Positions 9,025 through 17,580 are shown, counted from the stretch's first letter. The stretch: DNA of 55,892 nucleotides from Paenibacillus barengoltzii NBRC 101215 (GCF_004000745.1 NZ_BILV01000040.1:1-55892); one strand, 5' to 3'. Translations and numbers: made by a program. Notes: a model not told the origin generated them from the sequence alone.

Positions 9025-10119
9025 CTACTCCCATTCGTTCACGAAGCGCCGCCGTTGCTCGCCTTTGCCGCGCGGCTCCCGACGGCTCGATTTCCCTGAG
9101 GATGCGGCGCGTACAGAGCGCTGGCGGGTTTGCTCCTTGGCTGCCTGAAACTTCAGCTCCCGCTGCGTTTTCAGATAATTCTCGAACCGTTTGCGCTCCA
9201 GTTGACCGTTTTGCAATGCTTCTCTGACCGCGCAGCCCGCCTCGCGTTTGTGCTGACAATCGCTGAAACGGCATTGCTTCACCAGTTCCTCAATCTCTCC
9301 AAACGCCTCAGACCATCCGCCATCATCGTCCCATAGCTGCAGCTCACGCATCCCCGGCGTATCGATCATCACAGCACCTTGCGGCAGCACAAACAGCTCA
9401 CGATGCGTTGTGGTATGCCTTCCCCGGCTGTCATCTTCCCGGATCGCCTGAGTTTTCTGAACGTCTTTCCCTGCCATCCAGTTCAAGATCGTCGACTTCC
9501 CCGCGCCCGATGATCCGGTAAGAGCCACCGTCACTCCCGGCTTCAGCAAAGCATCCACTTGCTCCCGTCCCAGATCCTCCAAGGCGCTGACCGCAATCAC
9601 GGGCACCCCTGGCGCTATCGATTCCGCTTCGGCCACATAACGCTCCGGATCGTCGCATAAATCAGCTTTACTCAGCACAATGACTGGTGTAGCGCCGCTA
9701 TTCCAAGCCATAATCAAATACCGCTCCAGCCGGCGCAAATTATAATCTAGGTTCAGCGCAGCCACCAGAAATAGCAGGTCGACATTGGCTGCAACGACTT
9801 GTTCCGTCGGCACCGACCCGGCGGCACGTCGCGAGATGCGACTGGTGCGCGGAAGCACACCATGGATCACGGCATCTCCGCCGCTATCACAAAGGAAGCG
9901 CACGGCAACCCAGTCTCCAACCGCCGGAAACTCGCTCCGTTCGCCTAATGCAAATTGAAGGCGACCGCTCATTTCTGCCCAACCTTCACCCCGCTCCGTT
10001 GCCACGCGATATTTGTGGCCATGGTCCGCGATGATCCGCCCCGGTGAGACCAGCTCTAACCCCATCTCGTGTAAAGCGTCCTCCCGCTCCGGGTTCCATC
10101 CAAGTTCATTTAAATTCAA
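9025..10119 (-). CDS. rsgA: RsgA-type ribosome small-subunit-dependent GTPase
   Basis: 364-residue circularly permuted GTPase that acts in 30S subunit maturation. An N-terminal OB fold (about 1-100) precedes the GTPase domain, in which the motifs come in permuted order: G4 LSKAD near residue 155, G1 GSSGAGKS near 205, G3 DTPG near 255. A C-terminal zinc knuckle (CRFSDCQHKREAGC) and a basic tail follow. The start is TTG at 10119, 7 bases after GGAGG. Paenibacillus genomes usually carry another rsgA beside prkC, so this may be the second copy; that locus is not in the window. Upstream lies a strikingly structured leader. Confidence 0.9.
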   Translation of the reverse strand: MNLNELGWNPEREDALHEMGLELVSPGRIIADHGHKYRVATERGEGWAEMSGRLQFALGERSEFPAVGDWVAVRFLCDSGGDAVIHGVLPRTSRISRRAAGSVPTEQVVAANVDLLFLVAALNLDYNLRRLERYLIMAWNSGATPVIVLSKADLCDDPERYVAEAESIAPGVPVIAVSALEDLGREQVDALLKPGVTVALTGSSGAGKSTILNWMAGKDVQKTQAIREDDSRGRHTTTHRELFVLPQGAVMIDTPGMRELQLWDDDGGWSEAFGEIEELVKQCRFSDCQHKREAGCAVREALQNGQLERKRFENYLKTQRELKFQAAKEQTRQRSVRAASSGKSSRREPRGKGEQRRRFVNEWE

Positions 10120-10185
10120 TCCAATTCCTCCAAGTCGATAAAATGGTTCATCTGAGTTCCGACACTGCCCCGTCTCCTTAGCCGC

Positions 10186-10223
10186 AAAAAAAAAAGACGC
10201 GGGATCCTCACCTCCCGCGTCTT
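10186..10223 (-). terminator. Intrinsic terminator 2 in the rsgA leader
   Basis: AAGACGCGGGA pairs with TCCCGCGTCTT, with a run of ten T on the minus strand. It ends 66 bases before rsgA, so readthrough, or an unseen promoter, is needed to express rsgA from the upstream promoter. Confidence 0.85.
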
Positions 10224-10229
10224 CAGCCT

Positions 10230-10341
10230 GGGCACCTAGGCATGAAGCAACAACTACCCAGCGTCTCTTCTGAGGAGACGCTGTCCAGCAGTTCCATGCC
10301 TGTGCCCTATCTTCCCGCCGCCCCTATCGGGGAGTCGGCGG
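10230..10341 (-). ncRNA. Highly structured RNA element of unknown family
   Basis: On the minus strand, between two terminators, the sequence folds into a compact GC-rich hairpin (10312-10341) and a long interrupted one: GGGCAC/GTGCCC, then GGCATG/CATGCC, an internal loop, and a terminal stem CAGCGTCTC/GAGACGCTG (10259-10283). The element together with terminator 2 resembles a riboswitch expression platform or a small RNA. I could not match it to a known riboswitch, T-box, 6S or SRP RNA. Function is inferred only from structure and position. Confidence 0.45.
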
Positions 10342-10344
10342 ACG

Positions 10345-10380
10345 CAAAAAAGCCGCGGGACGTTCGAACGGTCCCGCGGC
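10345..10380 (-). terminator. Intrinsic terminator 1 in the rsgA leader
   Basis: A ten-base-pair GCCGCGGGAC/GTCCCGCGGC stem followed by six T on the minus strand. A further hairpin (GCGCTGC at 10384-10390 with GCAGCGC at 10436-10442) lies between it and the 17-codon ORF. Two terminators 160 bases apart on the same strand point to regulated transcription. Confidence 0.85.
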
Positions 10381-10443
10381 CTCGCGCTGCCTGCTTCTAA
10401 ATCCATCGATATTGATCGTCGATTGGAAGTTACACGCAGCGCC

Positions 10444-10497
10444 TTATTTTTCCGCTAAGGAGACCGTATTTACACGAGTCACAAGTACATTCACCAT
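10444..10497 (-). CDS. Candidate 17-residue leader peptide
   Basis: Short ORF encoding MVNVLVTRVNTVSLAEK. It has a canonical ribosome site, AAGGAGG at 10513-10507, 9 bases before the ATG, and lies directly downstream of a strong promoter. Its stop codon is followed after one base by the 5' arm of the GCGCTGC/GCAGCGC hairpin, so a ribosome stopping there would cover that arm. This is the layout of a translation-coupled attenuator. I know no homolog, and translation is inferred. Confidence 0.5.
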   Translation of the reverse strand: MVNVLVTRVNTVSLAEK

Positions 10498-10530
10498 AAA
10501 TAACAGCCTCCTTCATCCTAATTTGTACTC

Positions 10531-10560
10531 ATCATACGGGATCTTGGCAAGCTTTGTCAA
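10531..10560 (-). promoter_or_regulatory. Sigma-A-type promoter for the rsgA leader
   Basis: On the minus strand TTGACA (10560-10555), an 18-base spacer and TATGAT (10536-10531), close to consensus. The -35 overlaps the stop codon of the upstream HAD gene. Confidence 0.75.
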
Positions 10561-11267
10561 TTCATTTTTGTCCCGCATAACTCCTGGGTATATGGTTCCA
10601 ATAACGCCGGGACTTCATCCAGCTCCTGAACCGTCCGCCATGGGTTGCCGCCTTCCAGCGACACGTCCCACTCATGCTTGCGCTTCAGCCAAATCCCGCG
10701 AATCCCGGCCTGCGCCGCTCCCCAAATATCGTTGCGAGGATGATCACCAACGATCACCGTCTCCTCTGCTTGTACCCCTAGCCGATCTAATGCTAACTGA
10801 TAGATCCGGGGATCAGGCTTCTGGATCTCCACGTCCCCGGATACGATGATCACATCAAAGTACGGACGCAGATGGATCAAATCGATTTTTTCGTGTTGCC
10901 GCTTGCTATGTCCGTTTGTGATAATCCCTAACCGGAGTTTCTGGTCACGGCAGTACCGCAGGGTCTCTTCCGCATAATCCATCGCTTTTGCATAGGTCAT
11001 ATAATGTTGGTTGTAGTAGGCTTTCAGTTCCTCCAAGCTCGTCTTATGACGCCAAGGCAACCAATCCAACAATTCCTGAAAAAAGCCTTCCTTCGGCCGA
11101 TATCCATCGTTATCCCGTTCAATCATCTCCGCGATCAACGCTTCCCGCTGCGTCTCGTCCATTGGCACCAGGCACTCCTGCGTTAATTGAGCGGCGAAGC
11201 TGCGGAACATGTGATCTCGATCCATTAACGTATTATCCAGGTCAAACAGTATGGCTTTTAGCTGCAA
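10557..11267 (-). CDS. HAD superfamily hydrolase
   Basis: 236-residue cytoplasmic phosphatase of the HAD-IA type (YjjG/YfnB-like, possibly acting on nucleotides or sugar phosphates). Motif I is FDLDNT with Asp9 and Asp11, motif II IITNGHS, motif III lysine in QKPDPRIY, motif IV GDHPRNDIWGA. The cap is the four-helix type between motifs I and II. The start is TTG at 11267 with a modest GGGG site. Substrate cannot be read from sequence. Confidence 0.88.
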   Translation of the reverse strand: MQLKAILFDLDNTLMDRDHMFRSFAAQLTQECLVPMDETQREALIAEMIERDNDGYRPKEGFFQELLDWLPWRHKTSLEELKAYYNQHYMTYAKAMDYAEETLRYCRDQKLRLGIITNGHSKRQHEKIDLIHLRPYFDVIIVSGDVEIQKPDPRIYQLALDRLGVQAEETVIVGDHPRNDIWGAAQAGIRGIWLKRKHEWDVSLEGGNPWRTVQELDEVPALLEPYTQELCGTKMN

Positions 11268-11366
11268 CCTTGTTCCCCACTTTCCCCCATATGTCTCTCT
11301 CTATTGTAAAACATCTGTCAAATAAATAGCGCACTTCCGGCTCACCAGAAATGCGCTTTTTCAGGT

Positions 11367-11834
11367 TTAGATCACTTGTTTGGGGCGATGGGTCAACAAC
11401 ATCTCCTGATCTGTCACGTACAGTGGGAACGGCGGCATCTCCTTCAAATAATGCTCTCGTATCAGCAGACGATAATCGACCTCCAACTGGCGAGAATCCT
11501 CCAGCACCGGCAGCTTGCCTCGTTCCTCCACATAATGATCTACTGCAGCCTGCACCATATCTAGATAATAAGGGATGTCACGCTCTTCTTCCGGAAAGAT
11601 TTCATAGGTTTCTCTCGACAAGTAAAACCGTTGATCCGTCACACCGCCTAAATATCGTGACAGGCGTTTCATATCCAGACTTCCGTCTGGCAGCAGCAGC
11701 GACAACCGGTTGATTCCCTCCGGCATGTCAGCTTCATAACGCAGCACGGCGCGTCGAACTTCATCTAACGTAACCTTGATCGCCGTAGGAATTGTGACTT
11801 GTTTGGGCTTGCGTTTTTTAAACCAGGACAGCAT
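11367..11834 (-). CDS. DUF3939-like small cytosolic protein
   Basis: 155-residue protein beginning MLSWFKKRKPKQ, a basic start followed by a soluble alpha/beta domain with the conserved-looking segments LDEVRRAVLRYE and YLGGV...FYLSRETYEIF. I recall this pattern from the Bacillales DUF3939 family of unknown function. The ATG at 11834 follows GAAGGAGGTG; the upstream frame to 11858 contains that ribosome site. A cre-like sequence lies about 30 bases upstream. Confidence 0.65.
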   Translation of the reverse strand: MLSWFKKRKPKQVTIPTAIKVTLDEVRRAVLRYEADMPEGINRLSLLLPDGSLDMKRLSRYLGGVTDQRFYLSRETYEIFPEEERDIPYYLDMVQAAVDHYVEERGKLPVLEDSRQLEVDYRLLIREHYLKEMPPFPLYVTDQEMLLTHRPKQVI

Positions 11835-11865
11835 GTTCGGCACCTCCTTCAACTTCAATCACCAA

Positions 11866-11879
11866 GGTAACCGCTTACA
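11866..11879. promoter_or_regulatory. cre-like sequence upstream of the DUF3939 gene
   Basis: The minus strand reads TGTAAGCGGTTACC, close to the cre pattern of catabolite control but with an imperfect dyad. It lies between the divergent DUF3939 and ypdA genes. Confidence 0.3.
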
Positions 11880-12057
11880 CTATTAGTGTACTCCAATTCT
11901 CCTGCATTGAACCCCGTCCGCCAAAGATTTCATAGGATTGCCACATCCTTCCCCCTTTACAACCCGCAGCGGATGGTTGGCAATTCTGCGTCATTTGCGG
12001 TAGGATGGAAGTGTTTTGAAAAATTCGTTTGAAGTGAATGTCTATGAGGAGGTTCCC

Positions 12058-13050
12058 ATGCTGGATGTGATTATCATCGGAGCAGGGCCTTGCGGTCTAT
12101 CGGCAGCCATCGAATGCCAGCGTCGCGGACTGCAGGTGCTTGTTCTAGAGAAACATTGTCTTGTCCATTCCATCTATTCTTATCCTACGTATATGCAGTT
12201 TTTCAGCACCGCTGAACTGCTGGAAATCGGAGATGTACCGTTTGCTTCGGCGAACGATAAACCTTACCGCCATGAGGCGCTGGCCTATTACCGCAAGGTT
12301 AGTGATCATTATAATGTCCCGGTGTTGGCCTATGAAGAAGCCACCGAAGTGGTGCAGCAGCCGGACGGCTCGTTTGTGGTTCGTTCAGAGAAACGCGGCG
12401 GTGAAAAGGCGGAATACCAAGCCCGTCATGTCATTATCTCGACAGGTTATTTCGATCACCCCAATATTTTAGGAATTCCAGGAGAAAATACCGACAAGGT
12501 GACGCATTACTTCCAAGAGGCGCATCCGTACACCGGTACGAAAGTAACAATCATCGGCGGCAGCAACTCCGCCGTAGATGCTGCGCTGGAACTGGTACGC
12601 GTGAACGCTGAGGTTACTGTCGTGTATCGCGGGGAGGACTTGTCCGCGAACATCAAGCCTTGGGTACGGCCGCTGTTTGAGAGTGCCGTCAACAAAGGCA
12701 AGGTTGCTCTGCGCCTGAAATCCCGGGTGATCGAAATCCTGCCTGACCGCGTAATTATCGAAGGACCTGACGGGACTACGTCGGAATTGGCAAACGATTT
12801 TGTCTTGGCGTTAACCGGGTTCCGGCCTGATCGTAAGCTGTTGTTCTCCGCCGGAGTTGAAATGGCCGGTGATATGGAGAAGCCGGTGTTTAATCCGGAG
12901 ACGATGGAAACGAACGTGCCCGGCCTTTACGTTGCGGGAGTTATCGCTTCCGGACGCAACGCCAACGAGGTGTTTATCGAAACGGGCCGCGGTCACGGGA
13001 AGCTGATCGCTGAGCATATCATAGGGGCGAGAACCTCAAGCAACAGATAA
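12058..13050 (+). CDS. ypdA: YpdA family bacillithiol disulfide reductase
   Basis: 330-residue flavoprotein that reduces bacillithiol disulfide with NADPH, completing the bacilliredoxin redox cycle. The FAD-binding motif GAGPCG is at residues 8-13 and a second dinucleotide motif, GGSNSA, near 170. The family-specific YPTYMQFFS segment follows the first motif, and GLYVAGV near the C-terminus contacts FAD. The protein lacks the thioredoxin-reductase CxxC pair, as expected for YpdA. The ATG at 12058 follows GAGGAGG. It is followed 30 bases later by the DUF441 gene. Confidence 0.92.
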   Translation: MLDVIIIGAGPCGLSAAIECQRRGLQVLVLEKHCLVHSIYSYPTYMQFFSTAELLEIGDVPFASANDKPYRHEALAYYRKVSDHYNVPVLAYEEATEVVQQPDGSFVVRSEKRGGEKAEYQARHVIISTGYFDHPNILGIPGENTDKVTHYFQEAHPYTGTKVTIIGGSNSAVDAALELVRVNAEVTVVYRGEDLSANIKPWVRPLFESAVNKGKVALRLKSRVIEILPDRVIIEGPDGTTSELANDFVLALTGFRPDRKLLFSAGVEMAGDMEKPVFNPETMETNVPGLYVAGVIASGRNANEVFIETGRGHGKLIAEHIIGARTSSNR

Positions 13051-13080
13051 ATAATCGGTATTCACCGCAGGAGGTGGATC

Positions 13081-13533
13081 ATGCAACAAATTGATGTAAC
13101 AGCCCTTCTGCTGTTGTTACTAGCGGCATTGGGCATTTTCAGCAGCAACATGCCGATTACCGTGGCGATGATTGTATTGCTGCTGCTTCGCGTGCTGCAT
13201 TTGCACACAACCTTCCCCTGGCTGGAGAAATACGGCCTGACGCTCGGAATCATCATCCTCACCATCGGCGTGATGACCCCGGTCGCCAGCGGCAAAATCT
13301 CCATCCAGACGCTATGGGCTTCCTTCTTCCACTGGAAGTCCCTGCTCGCCATCGGCGTCGGCATGCTGGTCGCCTGGCTCGGCGGCCGCGGCGCGACCTT
13401 GATGGGCAATCAGCCGACCGTCGTCGCCGGCTTGTTGATTGGCACCGTGCTGGGCGTCGCCTTCTTCCGGGGCGTCCCGGTCGGTCCGCTGATCGCCGCC
13501 GGCATCTTGTCGTTGGTGATTGGGAAGCTGTGA
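13081..13533 (+). CDS. DUF441 (UPF0756) integral membrane protein, YtwI-like
   Basis: 150-residue protein with four to five hydrophobic segments and a glycine-rich C-terminal half ([17 protein letters not shown]), characteristic of DUF441. Function unknown. The ATG at 13081 is preceded by AGGAGGTGG. Probably cotranscribed with ypdA; a strong terminator follows 20 bases after the stop. Confidence 0.87.
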   Translation: MQQIDVTALLLLLLAALGIFSSNMPITVAMIVLLLLRVLHLHTTFPWLEKYGLTLGIIILTIGVMTPVASGKISIQTLWASFFHWKSLLAIGVGMLVAWLGGRGATLMGNQPTVVAGLLIGTVLGVAFFRGVPVGPLIAAGILSLVIGKL

Positions 13534-13554
13534 GAGGCATCAGCTGCAAAAAAG

Positions 13555-13595
13555 AAGGCTGAATTCTAAACGATTGTTTAGAGTTCAGCCTTTTT
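13555..13595 (+). terminator. Terminator of the ypdA-DUF441 unit
   Basis: AGGCTGAATTCTAAAC pairs with GTTTAGAGTTCAGCCT with one mismatch, then five T. Confidence 0.88.
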
Positions 13596-13707
13596 GTATG
13601 TCCGTATGCGCGGGGCCGGGTTCGCGAGTTAGGGAAGCGCGCTTGTACGGCCACGGTTCTGCGGAAACGCTGGTGCGCGGGTTGGCGGAGATAGTGCTGA
13701 AGTACTC

Positions 13708-13892
13708 TAACGGAACCAGATGACCTTATTCCTCTATTTCCCGGCGATTTCCCAGCCTAACGGAACCAGAAGACGTAATTGGCGCATATTGGGGATTATT
13801 TGAGGCGCTTTGCTGCGAATAACGTCCGTACGTTCCGTTAGAGAATGGGGATGGACCTTATTGGACTCAAATAAGGTCTTCTAGATCCGTTA
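13708..13892. repeat. Degenerate TAACGGA repeat cluster, left of the hsd island
   Basis: Two direct units (13708-13730 and 13758-13780) and an inverted unit (13870-13892) match TAACGGAACCAGATGACCTTATT with about three mismatches; a shorter inverted copy (ACGTTCCGTTA) ends at 13840. GACCTTATT at 13854-13862 and AATAAGGTC at 13870-13878 also form a hairpin. No ORF is present. The whole stretch 13596-13923 is otherwise empty. The first unit and the last form a 185-base inverted-repeat-bounded segment. Confidence 0.65.
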
Positions 13893-13923
13893 CACCATCC
13901 GCCAGCGAGCTTGACATCCTCTC

Positions 13924-16900
13924 TTATTCCCCCGAAACGATCTGCACCGCATTCTCTTTAATCTGATTCACCACATCCACAAGCTTCTTTTGTTTACATC
14001 CATCAAACAGCTTGATAAAGCTTTGCGGCTTATCAAACGGCGGTTTGGTCAGTTCGGCTACATTATCGATATAACCGTTCTGGACGATATAATCGATCAC
14101 TTTTTTCACAAACACGATTTGAGCTTGCGTCAAGGATTGGTCATTAATAAACTCGGAAAACGCCTGATTGGCTGCCTCTACTTCCAATTTGGCTACTTTT
14201 CGTACAAGCAATCCAAACGGTGTATCCTTGAATTCCCGTTTATAATCTTCGGCGGTCCCCAGCTCCCCAGTGAATACTTTCTCCAGGCTCTCATAGTCCA
14301 GCGCAGTCAACGGGATATTATTCCGTAACTTATAGATCGCCACATTATCGCGGTTCAACTCGATATAACGGTTGACCTTGAGCTTGTAATCCTCAAAATC
14401 ATACGCCGCGTACATCGCCGTCCCTTCCTGAACCATCAATACCTCATCCACCAGATTCGTATAGATCGGGTTACGCTTTCCACTTTCATCAACGGTATAC
14501 TTGATCAGATCCCGTAGCTCTACACGAACCTTTTCGAAGGTCAATAGATCGGCCTCCTGCCAAAACTCCTCCGTCCCGATCCTTTGAATCAATGGCAACT
14601 GTTTCGTCACTTCCAGGATGGAAGCACGCCCGCACAATACGTCGCAAACATCGATCAATTGCTTCTTGCCACGGTTAAATTGCGGCGTCCCCTCGATCTG
14701 AGCCAGCATGATGCCATACATCAAATTGTCGAATCGCTTAGCAAATTCATCAGGATCGTCCATATAAACGAGCGGTGCTAGGTTCGCAATGAGATGATAC
14801 TTATCCTCGTCGGATAGATAAGTATAAGCCTGGTCTTTCTTAAACTTCTCCACATGCTGACGTTGGAGTTGAACCGAAACCAGTTCCGGATTCAGTGCCC
14901 GAACTTGTCCGATGACAACGGTAATTAAGTCCAATCGAATCGCTTGATACGCTTCCCCCACAAAATCCGCATGTTGAAGCAAATGAATCAGCCGAACTCT
15001 TTTGGCAAAAATCGCCTCGGAAACACTCTGCGCTTCATTCCCGGGAAGTCCTTCCTTATGCTGGCGGAAAAACTCAAAGTTGCCAAGGTAGTCAAAAATG
15101 ACGAAGCCAGTCTTATGCTGTCCGTCTCCAAACAGATTCGGACATAGCCGCGTCCCCCGTCCGATCATCTGCCAGAACTTCGTTTTTGAACGAATTCGTT
15201 TGAAGAAGACCAGATTCACGATCTGCGGCACATCGATCCCCGTATCCAGCATATCCACGGACACGGCAATATGCGGCTCTTTCCCCGGCATCTTAAAATC
15301 ATCAATGAGTGACTGAGCGTAGCTGTCCTCAGAAATGATCCGCTTGGCAAATCCCCCACGGTATTGGGGATATAGCTTATTGAACCGTTCCACGATATAT
15401 TCGGCATGCTTTTTATTTTGGGCAAAAATAATACTCTTCCCCAATCGGTCCCCGCCTGCAACCTTGATGCCTTTTGTCATTAAATCTTCAAGTACCGTGT
15501 CTACGGTGTTTTGATTGAAGATGAATTCATTCACCGCAGGTGACGGGATGTATTCCGGCATCTCCCCGTCTTCATCGGTGAAATCCTCCTCATACCGCGC
15601 CTGATCCTCCGGCGATAGCTCATCGTACGTGATGCCCTGTTCCAAGAACTTCGTCGTAATTTCGATGTTGTGATATGGCACCAGCACATGGTCGACCTCA
15701 ACTGCTGTCTCATAAGGATAAGCGTAAGTTGGAACGCCATTTTCCATCTCGAAGAATTCATAAGTGTTACGGTCTACGTCCATCTTTGGCGTCGCGGTCA
15801 GACCTACGATCAACGCGTCAAAATATTCGAAAATCGCCCGATACTTCTTGAAGATACTCCGGTGAGCCTCATCAACGATAATCAGATCAAAATGGGCTGG
15901 AGTAAAGAGCCGCTTTCCGTCCTCACTTTTGGCTGTGTCAATCGCATTCAACATCGTCGGATACGTGGAGAAGACGATGCGGGCAGATTTATCATCTTTG
16001 TTGCTGAGCAGGTTGCAGAGAGACATATGCGGCAAGTAATTTTTAAAATCATCTTTCGCTTGTTTAACAAGAGCAGTACGATCCGCCAAAAACAAGACGT
16101 TCGTCACATAGCCGCCTCGGGAGAGCACATCCGTTAAACTCGATGCAGTACGCGTCTTGCCCGTACCGGTTGCCATCACGAGTAAAGCTCGGCGGTGTCC
16201 ACTACCTATACTTTCGCATACCGCACGGATGGCTTCCTTCTGGTAATACCGGTCGGTAATCCGATCATCGATCACGATCTCATCCAACTTCTTGCGTTCG
16301 GTGCGGCGGTTCATCAGCTTTTGCAAGTCAGCCTTAGAGAATATCCCGCTCACCTTACGTTGCGGCGATGTTAAATCATCCCACAGGTAAGTTTCAAACC
16401 CATTGGTTGTGAACATCATCGGCCGGCGTCCCGTCATGTTCTCCAAGCAATCGGCGTACAGCTTGGCTTGATGTGTGCCTTTTTTCGGATCGATGGAAGT
16501 TCGTTTCGCCTCAATAACAGCCAGAGGCAGACCATCTTTTCCATAAAGTACGTAGTCAGCAAACCCTTTGCCTTCATCGTTAGGCATTCCTTCGAGCTCA
16601 ACTTCCTCCCGGACATCATCACCAAACGTCCAGCCGAGCAGCTTCAAATCGACATCGATATATTTTTTGCGAGTAAGGAACTCGGAAATGTCAACCGGTC
16701 TAAAGTGGCGTTCTTCTTGATGATCCTTCTTACCGGCAGTCAACCGGTCGCTCATGGCGGCGATTTGCGCGCGGAGCGCTTCGATTTCAGAGTTTTTTTG
16801 CTCGATCAGGCTGTCCTTTTCCTTGATCTTGGCTTCGTCCAGAACGACCTTTCCTGTGGGGACTCGCTTCTCATCAAACGAACGCTCCTCGTAGTTGGCG

Positions 16901-17280
16901 CCATAACAATAATCTAGCCATTGAACAAATTCAAATAAGGCCGAAAGCGATAATATCGATTCACTACGGCTGATCGATTTCTCCGTATGTACCGCTAGGT
17001 TCCCCAATTTTACGATGAAAGGCAGTTTGCCCCAGGTCTGGTGGTCCATCGCATAGCGGAACGTCGGTTCATGGATGAGCGATTGCAAATTATCTTTATA
17101 AGGCATATGAATCGTGTTATCCGCCGAATAGACCCATTTGACAGCCAGTTCCAATGCTTTGCGGCTCCCGATCGCAGCCATCGCCGGCGATGTCCCCAGT
17201 ACTCGCTCAGCCTCCAGGCAAGCGTCCGCAAACAGCTGATATTCCTGTTGTCCCTGCAGAAATTCAAAATTTGCCGGCAT
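13924..17280 (-). CDS. hsdR: Type I restriction-modification, R subunit (HsdR, EcoEI-like)
   Basis: 1118-residue restriction and DNA translocation subunit. Order of domains: an N-terminal DUF4145-like region (1-130), a short coiled coil, the HsdR_N nuclease (near 235-260, DYVLYGKDG...VIEAKR giving the PD-ExK-type residues), a superfamily 2 helicase with Walker A ATGTGKT near 370, DEAH near 470, TATP, and motif VI GRGTRL, then an EcoEI-type C-terminal domain. Length and motifs are intact. The ATG at 17280 follows AAGGTG. It lies downstream of hsdM-hsdS on the same strand but is separated by about 450 bases containing a toxin-like gene, so it probably has its own promoter. Confidence 0.94.
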   Translation of the reverse strand: MPANFEFLQGQQEYQLFADACLEAERVLGTSPAMAAIGSRKALELAVKWVYSADNTIHMPYKDNLQSLIHEPTFRYAMDHQTWGKLPFIVKLGNLAVHTEKSISRSESILSLSALFEFVQWLDYCYGANYEERSFDEKRVPTGKVVLDEAKIKEKDSLIEQKNSEIEALRAQIAAMSDRLTAGKKDHQEERHFRPVDISEFLTRKKYIDVDLKLLGWTFGDDVREEVELEGMPNDEGKGFADYVLYGKDGLPLAVIEAKRTSIDPKKGTHQAKLYADCLENMTGRRPMMFTTNGFETYLWDDLTSPQRKVSGIFSKADLQKLMNRRTERKKLDEIVIDDRITDRYYQKEAIRAVCESIGSGHRRALLVMATGTGKTRTASSLTDVLSRGGYVTNVLFLADRTALVKQAKDDFKNYLPHMSLCNLLSNKDDKSARIVFSTYPTMLNAIDTAKSEDGKRLFTPAHFDLIIVDEAHRSIFKKYRAIFEYFDALIVGLTATPKMDVDRNTYEFFEMENGVPTYAYPYETAVEVDHVLVPYHNIEITTKFLEQGITYDELSPEDQARYEEDFTDEDGEMPEYIPSPAVNEFIFNQNTVDTVLEDLMTKGIKVAGGDRLGKSIIFAQNKKHAEYIVERFNKLYPQYRGGFAKRIISEDSYAQSLIDDFKMPGKEPHIAVSVDMLDTGIDVPQIVNLVFFKRIRSKTKFWQMIGRGTRLCPNLFGDGQHKTGFVIFDYLGNFEFFRQHKEGLPGNEAQSVSEAIFAKRVRLIHLLQHADFVGEAYQAIRLDLITVVIGQVRALNPELVSVQLQRQHVEKFKKDQAYTYLSDEDKYHLIANLAPLVYMDDPDEFAKRFDNLMYGIMLAQIEGTPQFNRGKKQLIDVCDVLCGRASILEVTKQLPLIQRIGTEEFWQEADLLTFEKVRVELRDLIKYTVDESGKRNPIYTNLVDEVLMVQEGTAMYAAYDFEDYKLKVNRYIELNRDNVAIYKLRNNIPLTALDYESLEKVFTGELGTAEDYKREFKDTPFGLLVRKVAKLEVEAANQAFSEFINDQSLTQAQIVFVKKVIDYIVQNGYIDNVAELTKPPFDKPQSFIKLFDGCKQKKLVDVVNQIKENAVQIVSGE

Positions 17281-17311
17281 CTGGTCACCTTACCTTTGGT
17301 TCTTTTTCTAG

Positions 17312-17340
17312 TTTCCGAATCAAGCGTGATATGGTATGAT
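17312..17340 (+). promoter_or_regulatory. Candidate promoter of the antisense RNA
   Basis: TGGTATGAT gives an extended -10 (TATGAT at 17335-17340); the -35, TTTCCG, 17 bases upstream, is weak. It points toward the toxin gene from downstream. Confidence 0.45.
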
Positions 17341-17485
17341 AACGTTAGAATTGGATTAAATTAGGAATGACCGCGGATGCGGTAACATCCACGGTCATGC
17401 AACAGATTGCCTCAAAGGCGGTCGGCGTGTTGGTTAGAGGTAGACCCCGGGTCCAACAAACTCAAGGGGGTCTACTTCTTTTTAT
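17341..17485 (+). ncRNA. Candidate antisense (antitoxin) RNA, about 140 nt
   Basis: Predicted from a plus-strand promoter at 17335 and a plus-strand intrinsic terminator: GTAGACCCC (17440-17448) pairs with GGGGTCTAC (17467-17475), followed by TTCTTTTTAT. The RNA would overlap the 3' untranslated part and the last few codons of the toxin-like gene, as RatA overlaps txpA in Bacillus subtilis. Boundaries are inferred. Confidence 0.5.
17368..17397 (-). terminator. Terminator hairpin of the toxin-like mRNA
   Basis: A twelve-base-pair stem bounded by TGACCG and CGGTCA. The one imperfect position is a G-U wobble in the minus-strand RNA but a C-A mismatch in the plus-strand RNA, which suggests it functions on the minus strand. 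The following T-run is weak. Confidence 0.5.
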
Positions 17486-17555
17486 CGAAGGACAGCAGCA
17501 CGATCACAAGGACTGCAAAAGCAATCATCAAGCTTAACGCCTCATACACTGTCAT
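17472..17555 (-). CDS. Putative holin-like toxin (Hol-Tox family, type I toxin-antitoxin)
   Basis: 27-residue hydrophobic peptide beginning MTVYEALSLMIAFAV, with a single membrane segment (about 7-22) and a C-terminal FDKKK tail. This matches the Hol-Tox family of small membrane toxins (TxpA/BsrG-type) in Firmicutes, whose N-terminus MTVYEAL is highly conserved. The ATG at 17555 follows AAGGAGGTGA, a complete match to the anti-Shine-Dalgarno, held inside a hairpin. It lies between hsdS and hsdR on the same strand. Toxicity is inferred from the family; the short length is normal. Confidence 0.8.
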   Translation of the reverse strand: MTVYEALSLMIAFAVLVIVLLSFDKKK

Positions 17556-17560
17556 GGCAT

Positions 17561-17580
17561 CACCTCCTTATCCGGAGATG
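17561..17580 (-). promoter_or_regulatory. Hairpin sequestering the toxin ribosome binding site
   Basis: On the minus-strand RNA CAUCUCC (17580-17574) pairs with GGAGGUG (17567-17561) across a six-base loop, burying the Shine-Dalgarno. This is typical of translationally silenced type I toxin mRNAs. An extended -10, TGGTAAAAT, lies upstream near 17625. Confidence 0.6.

Noticed and set aside
10230..10307. 6S RNA, SRP RNA or a known metal riboswitch in the rsgA leader
   Set aside because: Length, conserved core motifs and loop sequences did not fit any of these; left as unknown.
13708..13892. A complete IS element
   Set aside because: Only short inverted repeats; no transposase ORF or target duplication was seen.
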